A DNA stretch of 26,262 nt from CAYRPN01 sp964426135 (GCA_964426135.1 CAYRPN010000081.1:1-26262); one strand, 5' to 3'; shown: positions 7,018 through 15,296, counted from the first letter of the stretch. Numbers and translations are program-made. Notes: generated from the letters alone by a model not told the origin.

Positions 7018-7476
7018 ATGAGCATTTCGCAAACGAGTCTGGCGCGACGCAAGCGAGTGAGAATCAGCGGATTCACGCTGGTGGAAATCCTGATTGTGGT
7101 GGTGATCCTGGGCATTCTTGCGGCCCTGGTTGTGCCGCAGTTCACCAGCGCCGCCGCCGAGTCGCGCGACAATTCGCTGCGAATGGACCTGAAGCGCATC
7201 CGCGAGCAACTGGGACTCTACCAGTTGCACCACAACGCCTTTCCGAGCCTGGCGAACTTTGAAGTTCAGATCACCGGCTTTACCGATGCAGACGGGAACA
7301 CCGTGGCCCAGGGCACCCTTGGCGCTTTTGGTCCCTACATTCAGCGGCTTCCCCCCAATCCCAACACGAGTTCGAACACCGTCGGTGACGGAGCGGTAGG
7401 AAGCAGTGACTGGTTCTATGACGAGAACACCGGCGCCTTCCACGCCAACGATTCAGCGGACACCCGCGCGTACTGA
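7018..7476 (+). CDS. GspG-like type II secretion pseudopilin
   Basis: The 152-residue product begins with a 17-residue basic leader ending in Gly. The prepilin motif FTLVEILIVVVILGILAALVVPQF follows: Glu at +5, then the hydrophobic assembly helix. The region after it (DLKRIREQLGLYQLHHNAFPS) resembles GspG and planctomycete type II secretion pseudopilins, with a FYDENTGAFHAN segment near the C-terminus. The ATG at 7018 is preceded by GGAG at 7005-7008 with a 9-nt spacer. It is a single-gene unit: the upstream gene is divergent and an intrinsic terminator follows. No gspD, gspE or gspF homologue is nearby, so its assembly partners must be elsewhere. An in-frame extension to 6967 has no support. 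Confidence 0.87.
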   Translation: MSISQTSLARRKRVRISGFTLVEILIVVVILGILAALVVPQFTSAAAESRDNSLRMDLKRIREQLGLYQLHHNAFPSLANFEVQITGFTDADGNTVAQGTLGAFGPYIQRLPPNPNTSSNTVGDGAVGSSDWFYDENTGAFHANDSADTRAY

Positions 7477-7501
7477 GCCGCGCTGCCGCAACCGAATCAA
7501 G

Positions 7502-7540
7502 AGCCCGCAAGCTGAGGGGAGAAAGCTTGCGGGCTTGTTC
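7502..7540 (+). terminator. Intrinsic terminator after pseudopilin gene
   Basis: A perfect 12-bp stem pairs AGCCCGCAAGCT (7502-7513) with AGCTTGCGGGCT (7524-7535) around a 10-nt loop. A weak T-rich tail (TGTTCT) follows. It starts 25 bp after the stop codon. Because it lies between convergent genes, it may also serve the minus-strand kinase gene. Confidence 0.75.
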
Positions 7541-7568
7541 TGCATATGCAGGTGATGACGCGCGAGCC

Positions 7569-9674
7569 CTATGCGATCGCCGGCAATCTCACGATGAACC
7601 GTGTGCCTTTTCCCGGCTCCGTCTGACAATGAATCTCGCCGCTCGCCTCGCGCACATGGCGGCCTACCACGTATAGGCCCAGCCCGGTGCCGTTCTCCTT
7701 CGTCGTCACAAACGGCTCGAAGAGCCGATCGTGAACATCCGTCGGCAGGCCGGGGCCGTTGTCGGCGATCTGCAGCTCAACCGTGGAGCCGACCTCGCTG
7801 AGCCGCACATCAATCTGCCCGCCCGGGCCTGCGGCGTCGATGGCGTTGCCGATGAGATTGAACACGATCTCGCGCAGAACGCTGTCGCCGGCTTTCACCG
7901 CCGGCAATGTCGTGGGCAACTCTTCGCGGATCGTCACGCTCCGCTCCTTCGCCACATGCCGCATGATGCGCAGCGTGCCTGATACCGCCGACAGCAGCGA
8001 ACCACTTCCGGGGGAGTCATCGCGCGGCCGGGCGAACTGCAGAAGCTGGCTCACCGTGGACGACAAACGATCGATCTCGCCGAGAATCAGCCGAAGATCC
8101 TCTTCTTGCGGGCTGCCAGCCAGTTCCTCCGCCAGCACCGACGCGATCGTCTTGATGGATGAAAGCGGGTTCTTGACTTCGTGGGCGATGGAGCCGGCGA
8201 TCAGACCGAGTGTCGAAAGCTTCTCGTTCTGCAGCGCCCGGCGCTCGGCGGCGATTCGTTCCGCCTGCAGCAGGCTGCTGTGGACTGTGATGCCAAGTTG
8301 CTCCACGAGCATGACGATCATGCTCACCTGCTCGTCGCTGAGCGTGCGGTTCCGCGCCCGCGGCCCCAGCAGCACCAGCCCCGACAAGTTCGGATGATCG
8401 AGCGGCACCGCGAGCTGGGCGCCGGCCTTGTGCATCAACGTCTCGATGCAGCCGGTGGGGGCATCGTGCCGACGGCAGGCAGCAAGCCCTTGCTCGCTCA
8501 GCCGGGCGCGCAGGCGGTGTGCGTCCTCGGCGCCAAGCGGCACGCTCCTGCCCAGGGCGCTATCCGCGCGTCCGGCGTACTCGCACGTGATTCGCGCCTG
8601 ACTGTCGAAGAGCCAGATCGCCACGAACTCCACGTCGAACGCCCGTCGCACGGAGTCATCAAACCAGCTCACAAGCTGCAGCGGCGGCTGACCGGTGAGG
8701 GCCGCCATCTGCAGCGCCATGCGGCGCGAGTTGTCGCGCTGGGCGGTGACGCGCTCACCCATGAGGTAGCGCAATCCCTCGGAAGTGCGCTGGCGCAGCG
8801 GCGGATAAGCCAGCGCGAAGACAACGAGGATCGCTGCTTCAACAAAGGCGAAATCGAACTGGTACCGCTCGTCCCACTGCGTGAGGAACTGGCGAAAGAG
8901 AAAGCGGTGGCCGATGACGATGCCGATGACGATCACGCCATAGACGATCGTGCGCTCCAGCACGAGCTGCATGAAGTTAAAGCGGAGGATGAAGTACGCC
9001 AGCAGCACGATCAGCAGCACCGGCGACATGACCATCGCGAGTTGCCAATAGGCCTCGGTGTCAGGCCAGGTGGGAATCGCGATGGCCAAAGCGAAGAGGT
9101 GCAGCGCGGTGAGCACGAGCAGGCCGACGGAAAGCAGAGAGAAGAAGGTGGGGGCACGGGGGAGGTCCACCTTGTGTCGCAGGCGGTGAAAGCCGATGGC
9201 CGCGATCACGTTCACCAGCGAAAGCCAGGCGATGTAAGGCGCAACGAGCGGTGCGACAAGGGCCAGGAACGTGCCGCGCGCGTCTTCGGCGAGCATGAGG
9301 CCGATGGGGACCAGCGCGAGGAGCGGAACGTAGAAAAGCGCATAGCGCGGCTGCCTGGATGGGCTAGCGGTGAGTTCCGCATCGCGCAGGCGGATCACGG
9401 CGTGGAGCATGGCGCTGGGCATCAGCAAGAGCCCCATCGCGATCGTGAACATCGCCAGCCAGTGCACGAACGATGAAATCGCGCCGGGTGTCTCAAGAAT
9501 CAGCGTGTGCACGAATGCACCCGTGTGATAGCACCAGGCGCCGACGATCAGCAGCACCACCGGCAGCGCGACGCGACGCCAGTTGCGGCGCTCGAACAGC
9601 ACCAGCAGCAGCGCGGTGTCAATCACCGCGGCGCCGCCAATGCAAAGCAGTTGCACGTCGCGCAGGGGAAGCAT
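7569..9674 (-). CDS. Membrane histidine kinase, PrsK-like (TM-GAF-HisKA-HATPase)
   Basis: The 701-residue product starts with about nine hydrophobic segments (residues about 1-310). A GAF-like domain follows (about 335-480, with VEFVAIWLFD and QLAVPLDHPNLSGLVLLG). Next come a HisKA dimerisation domain with SIAHEVKNPL (phospho-acceptor His 498) and a HATPase domain with NLIGNAIDAAG (about 605), DNGPGLP (about 640) and GTGLGLY (about 663). This order is typical of the PrsK kinases found with exosortase/PEP-CTERM systems. No response regulator or exosortase gene is in the window, so its partner is unknown. I chose the ATG at 9674. The open frame continues to 10148, but that part overlaps another gene and lacks conserved features. 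No Shine-Dalgarno sequence is evident. Confidence 0.88.
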   Translation of the reverse strand: MLPLRDVQLLCIGGAAVIDTALLLVLFERRNWRRVALPVVLLIVGAWCYHTGAFVHTLILETPGAISSFVHWLAMFTIAMGLLLMPSAMLHAVIRLRDAELTASPSRQPRYALFYVPLLALVPIGLMLAEDARGTFLALVAPLVAPYIAWLSLVNVIAAIGFHRLRHKVDLPRAPTFFSLLSVGLLVLTALHLFALAIAIPTWPDTEAYWQLAMVMSPVLLIVLLAYFILRFNFMQLVLERTIVYGVIVIGIVIGHRFLFRQFLTQWDERYQFDFAFVEAAILVVFALAYPPLRQRTSEGLRYLMGERVTAQRDNSRRMALQMAALTGQPPLQLVSWFDDSVRRAFDVEFVAIWLFDSQARITCEYAGRADSALGRSVPLGAEDAHRLRARLSEQGLAACRRHDAPTGCIETLMHKAGAQLAVPLDHPNLSGLVLLGPRARNRTLSDEQVSMIVMLVEQLGITVHSSLLQAERIAAERRALQNEKLSTLGLIAGSIAHEVKNPLSSIKTIASVLAEELAGSPQEEDLRLILGEIDRLSSTVSQLLQFARPRDDSPGSGSLLSAVSGTLRIMRHVAKERSVTIREELPTTLPAVKAGDSVLREIVFNLIGNAIDAAGPGGQIDVRLSEVGSTVELQIADNGPGLPTDVHDRLFEPFVTTKENGTGLGLYVVGRHVREASGEIHCQTEPGKGTRFIVRLPAIA

Positions 9675-9755
9675 GGGTGTGAGACATGGTAATGAGAACA
9701 GGAGACGGCCATGCGTGCGAGCGTCAGCGATGAGCGCGAATCGCCGTGCTGACGC

Positions 9756-9780
9756 GTTTAGCGGAAACGCCACAGGCGTC
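9756..9780. repeat. GTTTAGC-tagged palindrome, copy 3
   Basis: GTTTAGC (9756-9762) is followed by GG, AA and a short palindrome, ACGCC-ACA-GGCGT (9767-9779). It shares the tag of the 624 and 21831 repeats but not the body. It lies in the 166-bp gap between the kinase start and the upstream gene. Confidence 0.5.
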
Positions 9781-9840
9781 TGGACGAATGACCCTTGACA
9801 CCCCGCATGGCGCTGCGACACACCATCCAACCGCAGCCGA

Positions 9841-10449
9841 TCAGCCAAATACCTCCACATCCTGTGCATCGATCTTGAATCGCTCGCCGCCTTCCCGCCA
9901 TTGCACGCGCGGGCAGCAGCCCTCGCCCACAGGCTCGACCCACAACTCCGCGCTGCCCGTTTCCGTCTCGCATTCGTAGCACACATACGGCCCGCGCGGC
10001 GTCTGCCCCGTGCGCCGACGCAGGACTTCCACATAGCGCGGAGCATCGTCACGACCTGCCGCATCGACGCGGCGTGACGCGCTGACGCCAGGCGAACCCG
10101 CCGTTGAACCGGCGTGCGCGCGGCGTGCAGTCCCCGAGATCCGCACAATGCAAGGCGGCATGATCCGCAGCAACCGTCCTTCGCGCGGCGAAGCCCGCAC
10201 CCGGTCCGCCTGCCACCACGCCGGCAACAGGCGGACCAGGTTGGCGAGCCGCGTCAGGAGGCCGCGCAGCCTCCGCGCCATTCGCAGGCGGCGAAAGCCT
10301 GGCACATCCCGGAAGCCCGACGCACCCGGCAAGCTGGGTGGACAGTTCCTGCCCCCTCTCCCTTCCAGGGAGAGGGCTGGGGTGAGGGTCGAGGCCTTCG
10401 ACAACTGCGGCGCAGCTTTCAGAGACGATTCATCGGACGCAAGCTTCAT
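9841..10449 (-). CDS. Hypothetical protein, Arg-rich, Cys-containing C-terminus
   Basis: I recognise no family. From the ATG at 10449 the product has 202 residues. This start has CTCC at 10456-10459 (GGAG on the minus strand) with a 6-nt spacer, which is the best initiation signal available. However, residues 21-34 (TLTPALSLEGRGG) are the direct translation of a CCCTCACCC hairpin repeat. The true start may therefore lie downstream, for example the ATG at 10281, leaving the repeat in the upstream region. The most convincing coding part is the C-terminal half, with YVCYECETETGSAELWVEP and CCPRVQWREGGERFKIDAQ; its Cys pairs could bind a metal. It lies between pspA and the kinase gene on the same strand, and a GTG at 10479 is also possible. 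Confidence 0.5.
   Translation of the reverse strand: MKLASDESSLKAAPQLSKASTLTPALSLEGRGGRNCPPSLPGASGFRDVPGFRRLRMARRLRGLLTRLANLVRLLPAWWQADRVRASPREGRLLRIMPPCIVRISGTARRAHAGSTAGSPGVSASRRVDAAGRDDAPRYVEVLRRRTGQTPRGPYVCYECETETGSAELWVEPVGEGCCPRVQWREGGERFKIDAQDVEVFG
10354..10389. repeat. CCCTCACCC hairpin repeat, copy B (inverted)
   Basis: CCCTCTCCC (10354-10362) and GGGAGAGGG (10368-10376) form the hairpin. CTGGGGTGAGGGT follows, so the element lies in reverse orientation relative to copies A and C. It falls inside the open frame of the 9841-10449 gene. Confidence 0.8.
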
Positions 10450-10479
10450 CTGATGCTCCACTCTTTCCGTGGGTTTCAC

Positions 10480-10517
10480 CCCTCACCCTAGCCCTCTCCC
10501 CTCGGAGGGGAGAGGGG
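10480..10517. repeat. CCCTCACCC hairpin repeat, copy C
   Basis: CCCTCACCCTAG (10480-10491) is followed by an extended stem: CCCTCTCCCCTC (10492-10503) against GAGGGGAGAGGG (10505-10516). It lies 90 bp from copy B in the opposite orientation, so the two can also pair with each other. It occupies the short gap upstream of the 202-residue gene and downstream of pspA. Confidence 0.85.
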
Positions 10518-10568
10518 ACCGGACACCGCGCCCTCACGGTCGCGGCTATGACGATCCGCCGCGCCACG

Positions 10569-11252
10569 TCACGCCTTCTCCTCGCCCACCCGGCTCTTCA
10601 GTTCCGCCAGTTCGCGCTGCAACTGCTCGTCGCGCTCGCGCGACTCGAACTGTTCGCGCAGCTTTTCCGCGTCGGGGTCTTTGCCTTCGAGCCGGTCATA
10701 GGCCTCGTCCATCGCTTCAGCCCGCTCGACGCGCTGCTCCAGGCGGTTGAACTGCGCGAAGGCGGAGCGATTCGTCGCCGCGTTCATCGCCGCATCGATC
10801 TTGCGCGACGACTCGGCGCGCATCAGACGGGCCAGCAGCAGCGTCTGCTTCTGCCGCGCCTGGCGAATCTTGTCGTCGAGCTCCGCCACCGCGCTCTGGA
10901 GCTTGGCGGTCTGTTCCTTCTGCTTGCGGTATTCGACATCGAGGCCTTCGACGCGGCGCTCGGTCATCACCTTTTGCTCCAGCGCCGATTTGGCGGAGGC
11001 TTCGTCGCCGCGCTTCAGTGCCGAGGCGGCGCGATCCATCCACTGTTTCACCTCGTCGCGCCCGGTTTCGGTGCGCTTGCGAAGCTGAATCTCATCGGCG
11101 ATCGCGCCGGCCACGCTGGCCCGCACCCGCTCCAACTCCTCCTCCATGTCGATGATGAGCTGGTGCACCATGCGCTCAGGGTTCTCAAATCGTTCGCGCA
11201 GCGAGGAGAAGTTCGACCGCATGAAGAACGTGAAGTTGCTGATCCATCCCAT
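10569..11252 (-). CDS. pspA: PspA/IM30 family membrane-stress protein
   Basis: PspA/IM30 (Vipp1) proteins are ESCRT-III-like membrane remodellers that protect the inner membrane during envelope stress. The 227-residue product is nearly all alpha-helical. It has the family signature MVHQLIIDMEEELERVRASVA near residues 28-48 and long heptad-rich helices (about 55-145), then a charged C-terminal coil. The N-terminus (MGWISNFTFFMRSNFSSLRERFENP) matches the amphipathic helix used for membrane binding. The ATG at 11252 is preceded on the minus strand by AAGGAG with a 7-nt spacer, one of the best ribosome-binding sites in the window. It lies 150 bp downstream of the giant membrane protein gene on the same strand. 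No pspF, pspB or pspC homologue is present. Confidence 0.9.
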   Translation of the reverse strand: MGWISNFTFFMRSNFSSLRERFENPERMVHQLIIDMEEELERVRASVAGAIADEIQLRKRTETGRDEVKQWMDRAASALKRGDEASAKSALEQKVMTERRVEGLDVEYRKQKEQTAKLQSAVAELDDKIRQARQKQTLLLARLMRAESSRKIDAAMNAATNRSAFAQFNRLEQRVERAEAMDEAYDRLEGKDPDAEKLREQFESRERDEQLQRELAELKSRVGEEKA

Positions 11253-11267
11253 GGCAAGGCTCCTTTT

Positions 11268-11337
11268 GAAAAGTGTGAAGTGTGAAGTTCGAAGTGTGAC
11301 GTTTTGGGTTGTGAGTTCTGGGTTCTGTGTCTTGGGT
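11268..11337. repeat. Heptamer tandem array upstream of pspA
   Basis: Ten successive 7-mers, nearly all ending in GT, can be read: GAAAAGT, GTGAAGT, GTGAAGT, TCGAAGT, GTGACGT, TTTGGGT, TGTGAGT, TCTGGGT, TCTGTGT, CTTGGGT. It starts 16 bp from the pspA start codon and fills most of the gap to the upstream gene. A degenerate CCCTCTCCC-type hairpin follows at about 11350-11378. Confidence 0.75.
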
Positions 11338-11402
11338 TCGTTCCGGTCCCTTCTCCCGTCCCCCGGTGAGGGAGAGGGGCTCGGAGCATCCGGCCACGCG
11401 CG

Positions 11403-14400
11403 CTAATCCCACGCCGCGATCGCGGCGCTCATGGCGCGAATGCGGGCCAGTAGTTGCTCGCGGTGCTTCTCGGCGAACGCGCCCAGCGTGACCACGGCTG
11501 CACCCAGCGCGATGCCCACGAGCCAGAGCACACTGGGGTTGAGCATGCTGCCGCGCACGATCATGGCGATGAGGTCCGCCACCAGGAACGCGGTGCCGGT
11601 GTAGACCAGCGGCCGGACGCGGAACCCGATCGCCGCCAGAATCACCAGCACGCTGAGCAGCATGAGCGACACCATCGGCAGCCAGCTCTGGCCGAGGATG
11701 TGGAACGTCGGCGACACGAGAATCACCAAGGCACCCAGGTAGTTCAGCGGCTCTCGCAGTTGCGACGGAATCTCGCGTTTCATCAGGCGGGTCAGGCCCA
11801 GGATCGTCATCCCCAGCGGGATGAGGAAGAACTGCGGATCGGTGAGTGCCAGTTCGTTCCACAGCAGCGCCAGGGCGACGTTGAGGATGCCGCCGGCCAG
11901 CACGATGAAGCGGCGCTGTTTGTGCTGGATGCCGTGCCAGAAATAGAACCCGCCGGCCAGCAGCAGCGCGAGGCTGTTCATGCCCAGCCAGGTCGGCTCC
12001 GGCATGGCGACATGGCGCACGAGGCCGATGGCGATGGTGAGCATCGGCATCGCCAGGGCGGTGCGGCGGAAAGGACGCACCATGATGTTGCTGCGCTCAT
12101 CGAGAGCCGCCACGCGGGCCAGCCCGGCCAGCAGCACGCCGGTTGCCAGAGTGGCGAAGAGACTGATGCCGGCGCCAAAGGTGATGACGCCGTGCCAGAC
12201 GAAGAAGCCGAGGCAGAGGCCGGCGAGGATTTCGGCATTCCACACGCGCTGCTCTTTCTGATCGCGGCAGGCGCTGCGCAGCTCGGACACGATCAGGACG
12301 GCGAAGATGACGGCGACGTCGAGAAACTCCGCCTGGCCCAGGTTCGTGAACCGCGCGGCCAGAGCGACGCCCAGGAACGCCACGATGCGCAGGCCGGCGC
12401 GATGCGCCGAGGCGATCTGGCACGTCGCCGCTTGGCCGGGCTTGATGCGCTGCCAGGGCAGCACGCTCAGCGCCGCCGCCAGAGCGACGGGGATGCACAC
12501 GTTGCGCACTGCCGCGATGCTGAAGTCGAGCACCGAGTTGAGCTCCGCAGGTCCGGTGATCAGCACGACGAGGGCGATGATCTGCCAGTTCGCCAGGGCG
12601 AAGCAGCGGACGCGAGTGGCGACGTTCTTGCGCAGGATGCCGAGCGCGAGCAGTCCCGCCAGCGCGATGCCGCCGGCGACGCGGAAGGGCAGCGTGAACA
12701 CCGTCAGCGAAAGGAGTGCGGCAGCGCCGAGCACGACCAGCACCAGCGGCTCCAACGGCTGGGTGACGGTGCGGCGCAGCCTCTCACTGCCGGTGCGGCG
12801 GACGATTTCGATCACCGGCAACGTCGCGGCCGCCGTCGCGGCCCACAACGCGGGCAGCCACTGGTAAGCATTCGCGCCGATCGTCGTGACCAGCAGCGCG
12901 CCGCTGGTGGCCAGCGTGCCCAGCGCCGCCGCCAGCATGACGCGCGGATTGCCGGTGCGAATCGCATGAGCGGCGGTCCAGACCAGGAGCAGCGCGCGGC
13001 AGACCCACCACGGGGCGACGACGGTGGCGGATGACGGGCTGACGATCTGAAGGCTCGACGCGCCCAGCGTGAAGAGGAACATGGCGATGAGTAGCGTTGT
13101 CTCGCTGATCCGCGAAGCGGGGACTGCGAACACCCGCGACGCACGCAGCGTCGGCACCTTCTTCAAACCGCCGGCGATGAGCCACTGCGCGATCAGCGCG
13201 AACACCAGCAGCGACGTGATCGTGGTGAAGGGCAGCGCGGCCACGAAGGCAGCGGCGATGGCGACGAGGTACGCGAACGCCAGAGTGAGGTAGGCCAAGG
13301 GCTGCCGTCCGAAGCGCATAGCCTGTATGGCGAGCAGCGCGATCACCGGCAAGCCGCGCAGCACCCAGGTGGAAAGGCTTGCGAATGCCGGCATATCCGC
13401 AGCGAATCGCACATAGCCCCAGGCGCACGAGCCCGCCAGAGCAAACGTGACCAGCAGGCTGCCGACGCGGCAAGGCGCGTAAGGTGTGACTTCGTAGGGT
13501 GGGGTGAGTCCGCGAACCCCACCTTCCGGCGTCTCGAGCTGTTCGTCACACATGATCGTCAACTGCCGATCAATCCAACCTCCCGGCACCATCAGCGCCA
13601 CCGCGGCGAAACAGATGCAGATGAACTGCATGTCCCACGGCAGCGCGAGGCCGGCGTAGGCTTCGATGCAGGGCGCCGCGCCGAACGCCGCCGTGACGAA
13701 CGCGATGACCGCGAAGATCGCCACGCGCGGGTTGCGCGACAGGCTCGTCTGCAAAGCGAAGACGACGACCATCGCTGCCGCGACCGGCGCCATTGCTTTC
13801 ACATGCGTCGTGGAAATCGCCAGCAACAGCACGGAAAGTGCTGTGGCGTATTTCTGCGTGGGCGCGGCGAAAAGGAGGGCGCCGCGCTTGCGGGCGAGGG
13901 TGGAGGCGATCATCAGGCCGGCGATCAGCGGCAAGTACGTCAGGCCGTAGAACGCGGGCGGCAGTTTTTCTTCGTTCACGAGCTTGGCGCTCGTGCTCAT
14001 GAGCTGCATCACCAACTCGCGAAAGAAAACTGGGCTGAACTGGTAAGCGATCGTCACGCCGATCAGGCCGGCCCAGACGAACGCGGAGTGTCGTGTGCGG
14101 CGGGCGACGACGAGCATGAGCGTCGCCGCGATCGCCGCGGTGGGGACGAGTGAGTACGGCTTGCCGCCGGGCGCGATGCCGGTGGCCGCAAGCACCACAC
14201 CGGCGGCGCACAGGATCAGGCCGACGACGAGCGGAGCGATGATGGCCACGGGCAGCGGGCGGACCAGATCGCCGGTGCGCTGCTGAAAGACACGGGCCAC
14301 GGTGTCAGCGGTGAGCAGCACGGTGGCGGAGACCATCACGCAGCCGAGGCCGACCCACGGCAGCGCGATGCTCGGATACAGGTGCAGGGCAAAGAGCGTG

Positions 14401-15296
14401 AGGAACTGCCCGCCCAGGAGTGCGATGGGGAAGAAGCCGGTGATGCGCGGCGAGTGTTGCTCCTCGACGAGCCAGAACACGTGGCGATTCACTTTCACGG
14501 TGCCGATGCTGAAGATCGCCCAGAGCGCGAGCGTGGCGGCGGCGACACTGAACCCGCTGGTTGGCAGCAACGGCAGCAGCGGGCCTGCCAGGCAGAGCGC
14601 CAGGTAGCAGGCGAGGAACGTCGGTTGGCTCTGATGCAGGAAGTGGCGGAAGATGCGCGAGGCGGCGAGATAGGCCAGCAGTCCGGCCGCGGCGAGAATC
14701 GCGATGTGCATCGCTACCGCGAGCAGCCCCGGCCCATCGCGGGTCAGCGCCTCATTCAGCAGCAGCTCAGGCGTGTGCGTTCCCTGCACCCAGTGCAAGG
14801 CAAGAAACATCACGGGCAGCAGCAGCACGGTCAGCGCCATCAGCGTGGTGCCGGTTTTCTGCAGGCCCAGGCGGTGGTAGGTCCAGAACGAAGCGCCGGC
14901 GATGACGGCGGTGTAGCCAAGCATGGCGAGCTGCTTCCACACCGGCGCGTAATTCTGCCAGTGCGACGCGACGAGCATCAGCGACGAGCCCAGCAGCAGC
15001 AGCGTGCCGATGCCCAGCACCCACTTGATGTTTTTCTCCTGCAGGAACGCGTCGAAGAATCGCAGCAGCGGTGAGCGGCTGGAGTTGTCGTGGTTTGTGT
15101 TGTCGCGCTCGTCGCGCACCGGTTCTTCGCCGGCGTTCATCACGTCATCGGCAAGGGGAGAGGACAAGTCGAAGTCATCGCCTGAGATTGCGTCGCTTGT
15201 CCGCTTGGGCAACGGCGGCGGTCCCGAGGGTGCGCTCGGCTGCTGCGGCGCGAACAGATTGGAAAAGCGCGAGGCGGGCGTGGTGGGCAGTGACAT
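11403..15296 (-). CDS. Giant polytopic membrane protein (DUF2157/DUF2339-like)
   Basis: The single open frame encodes 1297 residues. Residues 1 to about 85 are Pro/Ser/Asp-rich and probably cytoplasmic. From about 90 to the end there are some 35 or more hydrophobic segments with short loops and no recognisable soluble domain. The first membrane block (KWVLGIGTLLLLGSSLMLVASHW, then VWKQLAMLGYTAVIAGASFW) resembles the start of DUF2157/DUF2339-type proteins, which are much shorter or similarly large and of unknown function. The ATG at 15296 has GAGG with a 7-nt spacer on the minus strand. A hairpin repeat at 13498-13523 is translated in frame near residue 595. The gene is followed by pspA on the same strand, with a long inverted repeat upstream. 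The function is unknown; the assignment rests on topology and the first membrane block. Confidence 0.85.
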   Translation of the reverse strand: MSLPTTPASRFSNLFAPQQPSAPSGPPPLPKRTSDAISGDDFDLSSPLADDVMNAGEEPVRDERDNTNHDNSSRSPLLRFFDAFLQEKNIKWVLGIGTLLLLGSSLMLVASHWQNYAPVWKQLAMLGYTAVIAGASFWTYHRLGLQKTGTTLMALTVLLLPVMFLALHWVQGTHTPELLLNEALTRDGPGLLAVAMHIAILAAAGLLAYLAASRIFRHFLHQSQPTFLACYLALCLAGPLLPLLPTSGFSVAAATLALWAIFSIGTVKVNRHVFWLVEEQHSPRITGFFPIALLGGQFLTLFALHLYPSIALPWVGLGCVMVSATVLLTADTVARVFQQRTGDLVRPLPVAIIAPLVVGLILCAAGVVLAATGIAPGGKPYSLVPTAAIAATLMLVVARRTRHSAFVWAGLIGVTIAYQFSPVFFRELVMQLMSTSAKLVNEEKLPPAFYGLTYLPLIAGLMIASTLARKRGALLFAAPTQKYATALSVLLLAISTTHVKAMAPVAAAMVVVFALQTSLSRNPRVAIFAVIAFVTAAFGAAPCIEAYAGLALPWDMQFICICFAAVALMVPGGWIDRQLTIMCDEQLETPEGGVRGLTPPYEVTPYAPCRVGSLLVTFALAGSCAWGYVRFAADMPAFASLSTWVLRGLPVIALLAIQAMRFGRQPLAYLTLAFAYLVAIAAAFVAALPFTTITSLLVFALIAQWLIAGGLKKVPTLRASRVFAVPASRISETTLLIAMFLFTLGASSLQIVSPSSATVVAPWWVCRALLLVWTAAHAIRTGNPRVMLAAALGTLATSGALLVTTIGANAYQWLPALWAATAAATLPVIEIVRRTGSERLRRTVTQPLEPLVLVVLGAAALLSLTVFTLPFRVAGGIALAGLLALGILRKNVATRVRCFALANWQIIALVVLITGPAELNSVLDFSIAAVRNVCIPVALAAALSVLPWQRIKPGQAATCQIASAHRAGLRIVAFLGVALAARFTNLGQAEFLDVAVIFAVLIVSELRSACRDQKEQRVWNAEILAGLCLGFFVWHGVITFGAGISLFATLATGVLLAGLARVAALDERSNIMVRPFRRTALAMPMLTIAIGLVRHVAMPEPTWLGMNSLALLLAGGFYFWHGIQHKQRRFIVLAGGILNVALALLWNELALTDPQFFLIPLGMTILGLTRLMKREIPSQLREPLNYLGALVILVSPTFHILGQSWLPMVSLMLLSVLVILAAIGFRVRPLVYTGTAFLVADLIAMIVRGSMLNPSVLWLVGIALGAAVVTLGAFAEKHREQLLARIRAMSAAIAAWD
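13498..13523. repeat. In-frame hairpin inside giant membrane gene
   Basis: GGTGGGGT (13498-13505) pairs perfectly with ACCCCACC (13516-13523) around a 10-nt loop. It encodes part of a hydrophilic stretch (GGVRGLTPPYEVTPYAPC) between membrane segments. That stretch looks out of place beside its hydrophobic surroundings and is probably an inserted repeat unit that stayed in frame. Confidence 0.5.

Noticed and set aside
8181..9476. 431-residue plus-strand frame opposite the histidine kinase
   Set aside because: No motifs, while the opposite strand has the H-box and ATPase boxes in the right order.
9675..10148. N-terminal extension of the histidine kinase to 859 residues
   Set aside because: The added part overlaps a better-supported gene in another frame and lacks hydrophobic or domain features; the membrane region starts right at the ATG at 9674.
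11454..13034. 526-residue open frame on the plus strand opposite the giant membrane gene
   Set aside because: Its translation is rich in Arg, Gln and His with no family features, typical of the antisense of a GC-rich hydrophobic gene. The minus-strand frame is longer and shows membrane segments.
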